From Mytilus edulis (Eukaryota > Mollusca > Bivalvia > Mytilida > Mytilidae), in NCBI RefSeq assembly GCF_963676685.1, contig NC_092346.1, positions 91,484,255 to 91,548,254 of the forward strand: DNA of 64,000 nt, in the 5' to 3' direction. A program made the translations under genes and the position numbers. Numbering within the stretch: the first letter of the stretch is position 1; every line of letters starts with the position of its first letter. This document shows positions 20,835 to 33,800 of this stretch, piece after piece. A model generated the notes under the pieces. The model was not told the DNA's origin. It worked only from the letters and a program-made list of their open reading frames with translations, and ran no database searches.

Positions 20835-21314
20835 ATGGATAGATCAATGGAGACAAGAACATACAAAAGGACTCTATCAACAGGCAATTTACAGCAAGTT
20901 AACCAGACAATGAAGTGTAATAGAAACTATGCTATCAATCGAGATAAGGCTCTGGAGACCAAAACTGCGAAATGCAACTACCAACACTTAACTTTTGAGA
21001 TGAAAGCTGGTAAAAACTTTGTAGTAGAATTTAGTACAGCAGCATATGAACTCGCAAAATCTAGAATCTTAACATTACTACAATCGAGGGATATCTCTAC
21101 CAACTATACTGTACTCAAGCAACATGGTGTGGAACTATCTAATCTCAAGATTGACTCCTGTTACAAAGTTTATAACAGAAAGAACAATAACCAACCAGGA
21201 AACCTGCTCAAATTTACTATCAACCTTTTCCACATAACAAACAAAATGACAGTTAATGGAAATAGAGTTGATATCTTTATCAATGAGATCTTTGACATGC
21301 AGTCTTTGCTCTGA
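20835..21314 (+). pseudogene. LINE ORF1, N-terminal part
   Basis: The frame starts at the first ATG of the LINE and encodes a 159-residue basic N-terminal region (LTFEMKAGKNFVVEF, CYKVYNRKNNNQPGNLLKFT, HITNKMTVNGNRVDIFINEI). It ends just after the region where the next frame takes over, so a frameshift near 21295-21310 splits ORF1. I recognise the sequence type from other bivalve LINE ORF1 proteins but no named domain. Confidence 0.7.
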
Positions 21315-22989
21315 AATCCAAAGTAAATTTAAAGAACTAAACATCTGTAACAACACTATCCAGTCACAACTCACAAATTTAAAGGATTGTTATTCAACAG
21401 TCATACTTCAGGATGGAAAGAACAACCCGCAATCAATGTCATTGCAACCTACAACAGTAAAAAGTAATTTGAAGAGTAGAGGAAAAACCACCTCAATACC
21501 TTCCATCTTGGATGCCACTGACATATGTAGTACCCAGACAGAGGATAAAAACAGCCAAGTTATATGTCCTAAATGCGAGAATCCAGTAGAAAACGAAGGC
21601 ATAGCCTGTGATTCCTGTGACAATTGGTATCATTACGTGTGCTCAAACATCAAAGAAGACGATTTGAAACATTATGAGGGTTCTGACTTTCACTGCCAGC
21701 AGTGCAATGACGACTTATTGTATTCAGAACAAACCAATATCCTAGATGAAAGAAATGATAATCCTAGTGAAGGAATAACATCAGCTGACCTTGAGCTCCC
21801 TCGTTCTTACACAGATCAACAAATTGAGGAGGAGAATGAAGATAATACAACTCCAAAGCAAATTTTCGATGATTTAGAAAACCAACATGCTCAAAATGGA
21901 ATCACCATCATAAATTCCTCAAGCATACCAAAAGTTATTGATCAATCAAAACATTTACAAGCTACAGCTGTGCTCGATACTACTCCTTTGACAGATGCAC
22001 CTAAACAAAGAACCCTTGATCCAACCAATCGAACGAAAGGGAAACAAGACCACAAGAGGCAACCAAAAGCTAAACCATATGACTCTGAACAACATATTAA
22101 TACCATTCAGAAAACAAGAATTATAAATTTGGAAAATGAGGTTAAACAACTCCGGAATGTACTGCAAACTTTCAAGGACTATGGCAGAACAGAAGTAAAT
22201 ACACAGAATAGAGACGGAGATCTTAATATACCACCTAGATCACAACTCAGAGAACAACAACCTCAACAAGAAACATGCTGTCCAAAAAGAACTGTCCATT
22301 GCAGTCACAGGGAAGACCTACTTAAGCTCTTGGAAAGTCAAATGGTACAAAACATGATTATCAACTCTTCACTTATCAATCAGCTCTCTTTACAGGTGAG
22401 ACCTCTACAACAGAATCCACCTTCTTATCCATCGCCACCATATTATGCTCAAAATCCATATATACCATTCCATGGACAAAACCAAGTGCATCAACATTTT
22501 GTACCTCATCCGGTCAATATTCAGCACAACCAACCTTATTCATCATATCCGGTCCATAACCAGCATCACCATACCTCTGTACCATACCATTACAATCACT
22601 TCAATCAAGCATATATACCTCACCATGGACAACCACCTCAATTGTTTACAGGTGTACATACTCAGGCTCGAACAATCCCAGATATAACTCAAGGGTACAG
22701 AAGTCATCCTAACGCCTTTCATAGTCAAACTTTCCAGAATAGGACAACCAATATGGGCAACCCTGTATTAAGGAGCAACCATCCTCCACAAGCATACCAC
22801 CAACAGCAACGAACTCCTCATCCTAACATCATGACTACAGCTACTCCATCTGCTCAACAACATCCAAAAGTTGTTCCAAGTAAAATCCATAATGTACTCA
22901 ATTATGACCAATTGAACCAACAACTCGCAGGACAATGCTCCCAACTACCTGGAGACATATCGTCAGACCAAGACAGTGTTACACCATAG
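21256..22989 (+). pseudogene. LINE ORF1, PHD-finger and Gln/Pro/His-rich part
   Basis: The useful part starts at about residue 17, after the frameshift (LCSEIQSKFKELN). A PHD-type zinc finger follows, with its Cys4-His-Cys3 ligands in CPKCENPV, ACDSCDNWYHYVC and FHCQQCNDD. PHD fingers in ORF1 are known from CR1-group LINEs. A coiled-coil-like stretch (IINLENEVKQLRNVLQTF) and a long Gln/Pro/His/Tyr-rich tail complete the protein, which probably binds RNA and multimerises. Apart from the upstream frameshift the frame is intact. Confidence 0.8.
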
Positions 22990-23270
22990 ATTATACACTC
23001 CTCTCACCCAACCGTGCACGATCAGACTCGTCATGTTATGTCTTCCTCTACTTCAGAGAAGCCAGTTCATCGCACAAACTGTACAACGGCTCGGAACAAC
23101 AAAGGGTCTATTCACAGGACTGAGGTATCTGACAAACGCCAACAAATGGGACACTTATCTTTCCCGCCCAAAGATGATAACATCACAGCAGAGGAAAAGA
23201 ACCACCTTTTTCAGGAGATGAGCCTCAACGAACAGCCCCCAGATCAGCTTCTTCAGGAGGAACTACTCCT

Positions 23271-25562
23271 AACAGAGAGAATATCAGAATAACAACCTGT
23301 AATATAGAGGGAGTGAGATCAAATACATCTTTTCTCCAGCTCCTATCTCAAGATTCACACATTGTATGCCTGCAAGAACATTTTCTCTGGGACTGCCAAG
23401 CAAATATACTACACTCAATTCTCCCTGACCACGATAATCATACTAGATGCCATGACACAAACGAACCGTTATCAGGCTTCAAACTTCCTAGAGGTCGTGC
23501 AGGAGTATCTATCTTATGGCCAAAACAATGGAACAGTCAAATTCAAAAGCTTCCTGATGGAAATGAGAGGGTGATAGCTATTCTGATTTCATCAGACCTT
23601 GACGTTTGTCTGATAAACGTCTATATGCCAACTATGGACAAAGACTCGTCCTACGAATATGGAGAATGTCTCGACCTCATTCACAACATAGCAACAAAAT
23701 ATCTGAATACTCACGCTATTATACTTTGCGGGGATCTGAACGGGACAATTCTACAAACCAGAAATAATAAGCATGATCAATTATTAAAGGAATTCATTTT
23801 AGAACTTAACCTTACTGCTGATAAAGATAAATCTGACAGACAAACGTTCTTTCACCATTCAGGACAATCAAGTTCCCAAATAGATTACATCTTCTCATCT
23901 AAAGAAAATCTGTTTAAAAAGTATACAATATGGAATAATTCACCCTCAAATGTTTCTGCTCATGTGCCAGTATCAGTTATAACTAACATGACCATACCAA
24001 CTGGTGTAACCAAAGCCAATAAAGAAATTCAAACAGTTCATACACTTCAATGGGACCAGACCGATCTCCCTCAATATATAGAATCTGTTCAGACTGAAGT
24101 CTCAAAGCTGCAACTGACGCAAAACCAATCCAGCAGTATCCAAAATATCACAAAAGCCTTACTTACAGCCTCAAACAAAGCAGTACCAACCAAACCCATC
24201 AAACTGAAAGGTCCAAAATGGAAGGCCTCACCTAGAGTAAAAAAACATCTAAAAAATTGCAAGCAACTATACTCAAAATGGAAATCCGAAGGCAAACAAG
24301 CAGACCATCCATTCAGGAAACAACTAAAAGCAGAAAAGAAAAATCTCCGCAGTCAGCAAAGAAAGGAACATGCTGAAGATAGATTGAATTTATATCAGCA
24401 AATTATGGATAATCCATCCACAGACTTATTCTACAAATTAATAAACAGGAACAGATCTAAACCTAGAACAAATTCAACTGGTATAGATATAGAGGGTGAA
24501 TTAGAATTTAATCCTGCCATACAGAGAAAGGCATTCGCAAAGTACTATGAAGATCTTAGTATCCCAAAAGAATCAAAATTTGATAACTCATATCTGGAAC
24601 TATGCCAAATAAGGCAGCATCTCGTGGAAGAAGTTCTATACAACCAACAAACAACAATAGAACCATACAAAGAAGATGACGTCTCCAAAGCTATAGACAA
24701 TCTAAACAGTGGCAAATCACCTGATGAGTACGGACTATGTGCAGAACATCTAAAACTTGCTAAAGAAACAGTCACACCGACGCTTACAAAGATATTTAAT
24801 AACATACTCATTAACAGAACTGTCCCAATCGAATTCAAGTCCGGAATTCTAACTCCAGTACTTAAAAAGGAAAAAAATCAATGCCTAGTCTCCAGCTATA
24901 GAGGAATCACTGTAACCCCTGTAATATCTAAACTCCATGAACTCTGTATCCTTGGCAAACTCAGTATTACTCCTAACACTGATCTACAATTTGGATTTAC
25001 AGAAGGGCTATGTCCTCTAATAGCTAGTCTCATTATATCAGAATGCAAATGTGAACGGAAAAACAACACTCTCTATCTGGCTACTGTTGATGTCCAATCT
25101 GCCTTTTATGTAGTCCAGCATCTGATACTCCATGACAAAACGCTAGATAGGAATATACACCCAGATCTATGGTTTGTCATCAAAGATCTATACTCTGGCC
25201 TTACTTCCAAAGTCAAATGGCAAGGAGAACTTAGTGACAGTTTTAATATACTCCAAGGAGTCAGGCAGGGTGGAATATTGTCAACTCATCTGTACAAAAT
25301 ATTTGTAGAGGATCTCCTTGTAGAATTAGAGAAAAACGCAACAGGATTCAGTCTGGGAGATATATACGGTGGAACGCCTACCTGTGCTGACGACATCGCT
25401 CTGATAAGCTCTGATCCAGCAGAACTACAAATAATGCTAAACACCATTGGAAGTATGCAAATCAACATCATTACAATATCCACCCAACAAAATCTAAAGT
25501 CATCTGCTACGGATCTGCAAAGAATCTCAGAACAAACACCTGGAACTAAACAGATAATGTAA
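23271..25562 (+). pseudogene. LINE ORF2: endonuclease and reverse transcriptase, frameshifted
   Basis: The frame is open from 23124 but has no in-frame ATG before the conserved start ITTCNIEGV at about 23289. The APE endonuclease has CLQEH, NVYMP, CGDLN, SQIDYI and SAHVPV. The reverse transcriptase shows GKSPDEYGL, SSYRGITV, the motif A segment ATVDVQSAF, GVRQGGILS and CADDIAL (C in place of the common Y/F). Around 25460-25480 the frame shifts, and the correct frame then meets a TAA at 25547-25549. The enzyme would nick target DNA and prime reverse transcription of the LINE RNA in an active copy; this copy is broken. Confidence 0.85.
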
Positions 25563-25675
25563 TTGAACTCTCAAATGAAACTACTCATTTAGGCCTAAAA
25601 AGATCAAGCAAAAAAGAAAATGAAGTAAATATAGAAGACCGTGTAAAATCTGCTCGAAGAACAAAATATGCCCTT

Positions 25676-26680
25676 ATGAATTCAGGACTGCATGGTACAA
25701 ATGGATTAAGCCCTAAAATCTCCTACACAATATATAGGACATATGTGCTACCAAGACTTCTATATGGTCTTGAAATCCTTTCTTTAACAAAAACTCAGAT
25801 TCAGCTTCTGGAGAGGTTCCATATTGGGACACTGCGTGCAATACAAGCTCTTGCCACAAGAACAGCAAAACCTGCGGTATACTTACTTCTCGGAGTTCTC
25901 CCTGTAGAAGCAGAAATTCACAAGAGAAAATTGACATTTTTACATTCCCTTACAACCTGCTCCAACAATAAAATAAAAGAAATCATCAACAGACAAATTG
26001 CAGTGAACTTTGACAACAACAATAGCTTCTTCTTTCGAACTGCCTTATTACTAGCAAAATATAATCTACCGGATATCTTTGACAAAAACATTCCAATTCC
26101 ATCAAAACTATCCTGGAAGAAATTATTAAAAACAGAAATCTCATCCTTCTGGACCCTCAGACTCAAAGAGGAAGCTCACCAAATGTCATCTTTAAAATTC
26201 TTAAACCTCAACTTTGGCAATGCAAACTCAACTCATCCTGTATGGGACTCAGTAGAGCAGAATCTGATAGAGATTCGAAAAGCCTCGACTAAAGTAAGGA
26301 TGCTGACAGGGACTTACATGGTGCAAGCCGACAAACACAAGTTCAGCCAATACACGATTGACCCCACATGCCTGCTATGCCACAGGGAAATAGAGGATAT
26401 CTTGCATGTTCTTACACAGTGTCCTGTTCTATGCAATGAGAGAAAAGAATACTTCACACCCATTAAACAACTTGTGACTGAAAACTCTCCTCCTGGAACA
26501 TGGGAACTGCTATTTAACAATAAACTAGCAGTTACGCAACTTGTATTGGACTGTACAAAATATATGAAACAACTTGGATTCAAAGAAGAGTTAATTCTTA
26601 AGCTAGAAAAGTTTACCAGACACTTTTGTTTCAAGCTTCATTACAAAAGAATATCTCTACTGAAAAAGTTATACGGCTGA
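25676..26680 (+). pseudogene. LINE ORF2, C-terminal part
   Basis: It continues the ORF2 reading after the frameshift and a TAA at 25547-25549, in the same frame as that stop. It contains the post-RT region (ISYTIYRTYVLPRLLYGLEIL, then LLERFHIGTLRAIQAL) and a zinc-binding motif CLLCHREIEDILHVLTQC near the end. The first methionine is incidental. Confidence 0.8.
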
Positions 26681-27247
26681 CAGTTATCATTAAGATATGG
26701 ATGCTGAAACATAGACAATGAAAAAGTGAAATAGTAGTTAAACTTTTATAAATTATCATGAATGTTACTGTACATATAGATCACTATGTTTTGTAGCAAA
26801 TATTTATTGTTATAAAGCTCTTAAGAAAGCTATTTGCTGGTAAAGTGATTGACTAATTATTTGAGTTATATGACTTCTGTAGATCGGTTTATCATTTTTA
26901 TGTACATAATTTTATATTTTATATGCTATGATTCGGTTTTGTCTTTTTCTACAATTCACTGTCTATGTCGTCTATGTATAGCGCACCACCACTGGATTTT
27001 ACCTTGATGTAATATATTTTATCCCTGTTTCTTCCCCCTTTTTTTAATATTTTAATATTACCCGTTAAGGGGTGTTCCTTATAATAGGAAGCTTATACGA
27101 AGAAAAGAAAGAAAGCAGTTGAAGGCTGTGCACCCCATTTTTTTTTATCATGCTTGTAAGGTGTCATTTTATCGCGCTTTTGTGGCATGTTTTCCCTTCC
27201 TGTTCATTTGCATGTCTTTTGGCAATCATTTGATACAAAAAGATAGT

Positions 27248-27627
27248 TATATAATTACGGATATTTCTTAGAATTGAGGGTCATCCTTTAAAAGTTACGG
27301 TCATCATTTACAAATTACGGTCATCTTAATAGCAGTTACGGTCAGCCTTGTTATGAATCGCTGATTCTGTTACGGTCATCTCGATTGTGATTTACGGTCA
27401 TCTAGGCGATTTTTTCAAATCGAATTTCCCGTTTCATGCACATTTCTCAGAAGTAATTAGTGATTTCCGAGTGATTCTTTTATAAATTTACATCGTTTCA
27501 ATGTATGATTTGTAAAGAAAATGATATAGAAACACTTTAACAGACAATACAGAAACTGACCTAATTTTTCATCCGACATCTTGGGATGACCGTGAATGCA
27601 GTTACGGTCATCAGCTTTACCCCAGTG
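27248..27627 (-). repeat. Right terminal inverted repeat
   Basis: Inverse partner of 17806-18230. Counting from the outer end, the first 220 bp or so are nearly identical. The inner part has about eight TTACGGTCATC words, fewer and differently spaced than on the left. Confidence 0.85.
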
Positions 27628-27633
27628 TTAATT

Positions 27634-30600
27634 CCTGTTGATAAATTTTGCCATAATAAACAATAATGAATTACTTCAGTTTACCAATACCACGGTTTCA
27701 TATTAAGCATCAAGGTAGATAGTGACCATTTATGGGTCAGTAGTTGCAGAGAACACTTGAGATTTTGTTTGTTTGTAAAAGTTGATTCAAGACTAGAATG
27801 CTCCATTGGTCTTTGTGTCATCTGAACATTGGACCTTTTTTAGCATAGAAAGTTTGAGCTAAAATTGAGGACAATTATTAGAAGTGATTTGTAAATGGTC
27901 AAATCTGGATCGAGGTGGACAAATGTAAATATGTTACAACTATCTGTATACTACAGTAGTTTGAAACAAATCCTTGATTACAGAAAAATATTTTAGCTCT
28001 ATTTTTCATTTATAGATCCTGCCATCAATCGCAGAACATTTCTGCTGTGTAAAAGTTGCTTTTCATCTACTATGATTTTGCCAAAAAGTAATGATTAAAG
28101 AGCAATAACTACCATAAGGACTGAGATTTGAGCTATGTTGACCATTATGCAGATCTTGTTTTCCTGATTATATTTAACGTTTATTTCTTTCTGTTCCTAA
28201 ATTCACAAAGTATTATACACAACCATTTAAGGGCCAACTAGTGCTGTTAGAAATTGACTGATGCATTAACTCCTAACAGAAGTTGTCTTGTAAGTGGACT
28301 TTTTAAATCTCATCATTCTGAACTTTTATCAGATTTTCTCCATCTTTAGTGGCCCCCTTGCAATCCAACCTGCTTACGAGAGCCTGTTCTATGTTCACTT
28401 ATTATTGCAATTTTTGAAGAATGTCAGGGGAAATCTATACAGATATATGTAGTTACCAGAATGCGAATTCTTATCAGTGAATAGTGACAGTCACTTTATT
28501 CTCCTTGCATTAGTTGCTGAATTGACAGTACTGTAATCAGCCTTCAATTCACGAGTCATATATATTGTTGAAGGGCTGTCAGTATGCCTTACAGCAATTT
28601 GAATGACATTGTTTTGTGTTATTTTGAATTTTGTACAACTATCATACAAGTGAGAGGTTTAACGAGCTATTCAACCAGGTTTAATCATCAATGTTCAACA
28701 GAAGAGAATGCCTGTTCCAAGGCAGGAAAAAGACAGTGGTGTTCAATTCACCTGACCTGTTCCAAGCTTTTGATTTTGACATTTGGTAAAGGACAATTTC
28801 CTTTTTAATTTTCCTTGGATCTTTTTAGACCATTTCATTAAAATGAATGTAAAAGGGTAGAAAGGGAAGTTTTATTTTTTAGGCATCCATCAGTAATGGT
28901 TGTATGAGTTCAGTAATTGTTGTATGTATAAGTTGTGTGTATTCTTATCGAAATTATAATGTAATGGCTTTCAAAATCTGTGAAGTATATATGTTACCTA
29001 AACCACCCTTTGTAGTTGTGGCAATACTTTGTATATCATAATTATAGACCAGCAACCATTAGCTGATTCTGGTTCAGAGCTCTGTTGATAATATGCAGAG
29101 ATTGGAACTTGATCCATGAATACATAAATGCTTACTGAATGGCTGAATACCAGTTTGGATTTTTATAAGTTTGTTGGTAAAATATTTTTCTAGGTGTTTT
29201 AGTAAAGAAAATACAATTTTTGTTTGAACAATCTTTTAGTTTTCAGATCTGTTTATAACATTAAATAAATCTAAATTTATAATCAATAATAAATCACGTA
29301 AATGATTCCATTTTAATATATCACTTCTTGAGTTAATATGAGACTACTATAATTAGACAATTAAGCCATAGGAAGCTTTCATTGTATAGAATATTTCTCG
29401 TGTACATCTAATCCAAATCTTATTTCAAAAAAGCAATTTTTAAATCATTTTCATGAAAGGAAAACAACAATTCTAAAAGTCAATAAGATTTTATTTTCTG
29501 TTAAAACTAATAAAATGTTCAACATGAAAATATAACATATATCATGAACACATAAGACATTGAAATGGAATTTCATAACATCTGAAATGAAAGTTCCATC
29601 TCAATCAAGAAAGAGTTCTTTTTTTAAATCCTGTTATCAGCATTGTATCAGACTTTACTCATATTTACTAGAAATATTGTAAGCTTAACCAATAACTTTT
29701 TCTCCGATCATTAACTGAGGCAGCATTGCCTACTTAGTAGCAGTATATTCATCAAATGCCTTAACAAGCTATATGCATTAATATTAATGATCATGAACAT
29801 TTTTTTCAAGACTTAAGTTTATAACTAATCTTTATTTTTGAATTTTATTAGAAATCAGTGTTAGGAATGCTGCTTTTTTGCAACTATGTAAAACCTTGCC
29901 ATTTAATAACTGAAAACCGTTACATATTCAGCATTCATGGTCAAGTCAACTTTATAATGGTGAAGGTACAAGTTTCTAAATTAACAGGTCTATTTCTCAA
30001 TAATCAAAACAGATCAAAAACAAGATTATAGCTGCCTAGAGACAACAAAATTCTATAAAATACATGTAACCATCACAAAAAAAAAGGTAATGGCTAGATA
30101 TAAAAAAATGTTTCCTTTGAGCCAGAAAAACTAGACATTAAATTTTTAAACTTTTAGCAAAAAATAAAAGCTCTATTTTTATCAATTCTAATGAAACCTT
30201 CAAGGTGTTCACTGTGTCTCCCTTATATATTCAAAAAGATGGTAGAAATGTTCAAAATAAATCACTTATAAAAGCAATTGTTCAAATTCAGAATGTCTGA
30301 ACCTGCATCCTAATAGTGCTTTGTTGTTTGTGTCATTGGGTTGCTGTCTTATGACATATGAAATACATCTCCTTCTAACCATAGTGGTTACATCAGTGGT
30401 ACAAAAACTTAAAATCATTTAACAATGGACTAGAAATGAAAGTGAATGAACAAAATATGGTTTGAGAATACTAATGCATTATAAAACCCATGTAACTGTT
30501 GCATTTATTGATTTCTACTTCTTTGAATATTTCATTTTGTCAAACTTTTCTGTTCTTAATAAATTTCATAACAACATATCTAATAATGATATCAATATAA

Positions 30601-30804
30601 TAGGTAAACACCAGCTTTCAAGATATTTAACTCATATCTACTGCCTAAAGCCATTACTGGTATTAATACTTTAGCACAAGTATGTATTCTTAACAAATCT
30701 GACAATATTTGTCAAGACAGTACTTTAGTAAATGATATTTTCTACATGACATAAGATGTGACAAGTCTTTTGAAGTGTCTTAATTCACTTTTTTTATGGT
30801 CTGT
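27634..30804. other. Region downstream of DKC1
   Basis: No open frame with recognisable content on either strand. The right part may be 3' untranslated region of DKC1 if the poly(A) signal at 30805 is not used. Otherwise ordinary AT-rich intergenic sequence. Confidence 0.5.
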
Positions 30805-30810
30805 TTTATT
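30805..30810 (-). terminator. AATAAA next to the DKC1 stop
   Basis: AATAAA on the minus strand starts only two bases after the stop codon. If used, the 3' untranslated region would be very short; a more distal site is equally possible. Confidence 0.35.
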
Positions 30811-30812
30811 CA

Positions 30813-30881
30813 TCAATCGCTACTGTCTTCTTTCATTTTCTTATGTTTCTTTTTCTTCTTCTTTTTCTTTTCTGGAGAAAC
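30813..30881 (-). CDS. DKC1: DKC1 coding exon 14 (last)
   Basis: 69 bp including the TGA stop at 30815-30813; residues 475-496, another Lys-rich run ending KEDSSD. Acceptor TTTGCAG. Confidence 0.9.
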   Translation of the reverse strand, partial: VSPEKKKKKKKKHKKMKEDSSD

Positions 30882-33800
30882 CTGCAAATAATGTTACATA
30901 CATTATCATTAATCGTATTTCATTTAACTGGAATATTTCTATGTTCATATCTTGAGATTGCTTCACGACCTTAGAATATTGCTTCACGACCTTAGAATAA
31001 TCTCATTAGAAAAGACAATTAAATAATAGTAGGCTTCCATGGGACACAACTGTTAAAATATTTACAAACTCATCTTAGACATTGCTGATAGGAACCTTGG
31101 ATGAAAATTTAATAAAGATCGCCCAAAAAATGTAGGTCTTAGAGCACCTATACTGCAGGTTCCCTAATAATTAATGTTTCTAAGAGGCACCGGTTTTTCA
31201 AAAATTTGTAAAGTAAAAAAAGAACAGCCATCACTTTTGGATTATTATGCAAAACTCTCAAATAATATAAGGGCTATTCCAGAAAAAAATGTATGGGGGG
31301 GTTGGAAGGCAGTTTTTGGCAGCACCCGCCACCCAGACAAAATGGAGAATCATAGTGCATTATAGTGTGAAAATTTACTCTATACCCATCACCCATGTAT
31401 CATTAATATGTGCCTTCCAACCCCCCAACCCCCCATACATTTTTTTTCTGGAATAGCCCTAACTGATTTATTTATACAGATAAATACATATATAACATAC
31501 TTCTTCAGAACTCTCTTCCTCATCGTCTTTCTCCTCTTTCTTGTCTTTCTTTTTCTTCTTCTTCTTTTTCTTTTCTGAGTCACCACTAGGTGTCACTGGT
31601 GTGGCTGGAGCACTAGGTGTACTGTCATCTGAACTACTGTCTTCAAACTTTCTCTGAAATGTTAATATGAAAGTTAATAATGACTTGATTTAATAAAAAA
31701 AAGGCTGACTATATAATGGTTTGTGTGACAGTGATAAATGCAATTTATGGTGTTTCAACAGATACATCAACAAGACTCAATCAGTTGGCCCAATTTCCTA
31801 GAAATCTGCCTTTGATAAAGGTTGACTATCAAGCCAATTTTAATATTTTATAAAAGATAAGGAGTTATGGTATGATTGGTAACATGAGAAGTATTCAACG
31901 AGTCCTAAAGTTGTACATGTAAGGAACTTAACTTCTCACTACTAGAGAAAATTTCTTGTTTTTCTTTACAATTCACTATTAACTCTTAAAGCTAATATTT
32001 TCCAATTTCATAATCTGATAAAATATAGTTTTTCTACAATAATATTTTTAAGAATCTGTAGGTAAAGTAAAACTAGTGTAAAAATAAGTACTTTTAAACC
32101 ATTAGATACCTTTCCTGGTGTAGCTGGTGCTTCTGTCTTCACTGGTACATGGTTAGAACTGTAAGTAAAATATTATAATGTTAACTTTACAAGCAAAAAG
32201 TCGCTTCTCTAATTTTTGTGCTATTTTCACATTTCCTGACCGGTGTGAGAAAAATATTTCTCCTCACTAGTGAAAAATCTGTTCTCGGCAAATGATTAGT
32301 CGAAATTTGATTATGACGTCTAAATGTTTTGTTTTCTTCTGAATTTTCCTATTGTGACGTCATCAAAAAAGGCGACCATGCCTGATGACGTCGCATATAA
32401 AGAACACAAGTTTCTGAAAATCTTTGAAAAAGAAGGATAAAAATCATCAGAGAAACAGATTCCGACACTATAACTCGATATTTCTCCACTCTCGACAGTT
32501 CAATTTTAATTATTTAAAAAGCTCGGCAAGCCTCGCGCTTTAAATAACTGTCTCGAGTGGTGAAATATCGTAATACAATTGTTACAGTGTAGGAATCTAT
32601 ATTTCTATCTAAATCTTAAACTTTGAGTTACCTTAATCTAAAATTTTTAACAAGCAATCATAATTTTTTTAAAATGTTCTTCTTAGTCATTATCAGAGTT
32701 CACAAAATCTGTGTTCCTCTGGTGGACCTTGCTGAAAATCAATCTGACCTATTATTTCTATTGCAAAAAAACAAAATTGTGTCCTTGATCCTTTGACAAA
32801 TTTTGATGGTGAAAACCTTCAGACCACCCACCACTTTTCAAGAACTCTGCATTATCAAGACAAAATTTGTGATAGTAAGAGGTATTTAATGAGTAAGATA
32901 TGGTAGAAACAAGAATGTGACCCCAGTACACTGATGCCCCATCTGCACTATCATTTTCTATGTTCAGTGGACCGTGAAAATGGGAGAAAATCTCTAATTT
33001 GGCATTAAAATTAGAAAGATCATATCATAGGGAACATGTGTACTAAGTTTCAAGTTGATGGACTCCAACTTCATCAAAAACTTCATCTACCAAAAATTTA
33101 ACCTGAAGCGGGAAAAATTGATTCTGAACTGCAAACCATCCATGATGTAAAGTTAAATGCAATTTAATCCATAATGTTAATCAAACAGATAACATTTCTG
33201 TATTGCAATAAGTTTTGTGCAGCATCTTTACACGCAATGCTTTGTCTCCAAACATTGTACTACATCTGAAAAGAAAATGCTCTCTAAAAAATTGTTCAAT
33301 ACAGTGTATATCAAGTATACCCAAGAACATTATTATTACTCTTACTTACTTTAAACCTTCTGATTTGACCCATTCTGACGGAGTATTTTCATTTGGTTTT
33401 CCATGTTTTGTTAGCAATCCTTTCTTGATCATTTCTTTCTTCAAAGAAGCCTGAATGAGGAGATTTAATGATAAGTCTAGTCATTCTTATATAAAAAGAT
33501 ATATCAATAGTTAATACGATATAATTTGATGTGCATGTCTTGCTATATAAAATGATGCAAGTATTTTAGCATATAATATAAATCTGTTTTATTGGCAAAA
33601 TAAAATACTAATTATCACGTCACCTAATTAATTATCTCAATTCAAGTGCTATAATGTTCATGTCCTTCGTCCAGTAACTGCGATAAAATAAAAGAGGAGA
33701 TAGGGAGATAACTTACAAAAACTAGCTGCAACATATATTTTTAAGTCTGTGCGAAGTCAGCAATCATATGAGTATGTTCATACACCTTTTTCTTTAAGTA

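Larger units (their letters stand above)
20600..27108 (+). mobile_element. Nearly full-length LINE with PHD-finger ORF1
   Basis: A leader of about 230 bp is followed by ORF1 (two pieces), ORF2 (two pieces) and a 3' tail ending in a GAAA-rich run near 27090-27108. Endonuclease of the APE type, a reverse transcriptase with the unusual CADD box, and a C-terminal zinc motif place it among CR1/Jockey-group non-LTR retrotransposons. At least two frameshifts and one stop make this copy inactive. I could not find a target duplication, so the exact ends are approximate. Confidence 0.8.
17806..27627. mobile_element. Large TIR transposon (9.8 kb) carrying a LINE
   Basis: The ends are CACTGGGGTAAAGC... 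and its exact inverse, flanked on both sides by TTAATT (17800-17805 and 27628-27633), a 6-bp target duplication. The outer 220 bp or so of the inverted repeats differ at only a few positions; further in, both arms carry arrays of the word GATGACCGTAA. No transposase is visible, so the element looks non-autonomous. Most of the interior (about 20600-27108) is a LINE that presumably inserted later. The remainder holds dispersed repeats. The superfamily is uncertain: CACTG ends recall CACTA-like or Chapaev elements, but the 6-bp duplication does not fit either well. Confidence 0.8.

Noticed and set aside
31389..31586. Basic 65-residue frame on the minus strand
   Set aside because: It is an alternative frame across DKC1 exon 13 and the neighbouring miniature element; the exon frame is fixed by splice sites and homology.
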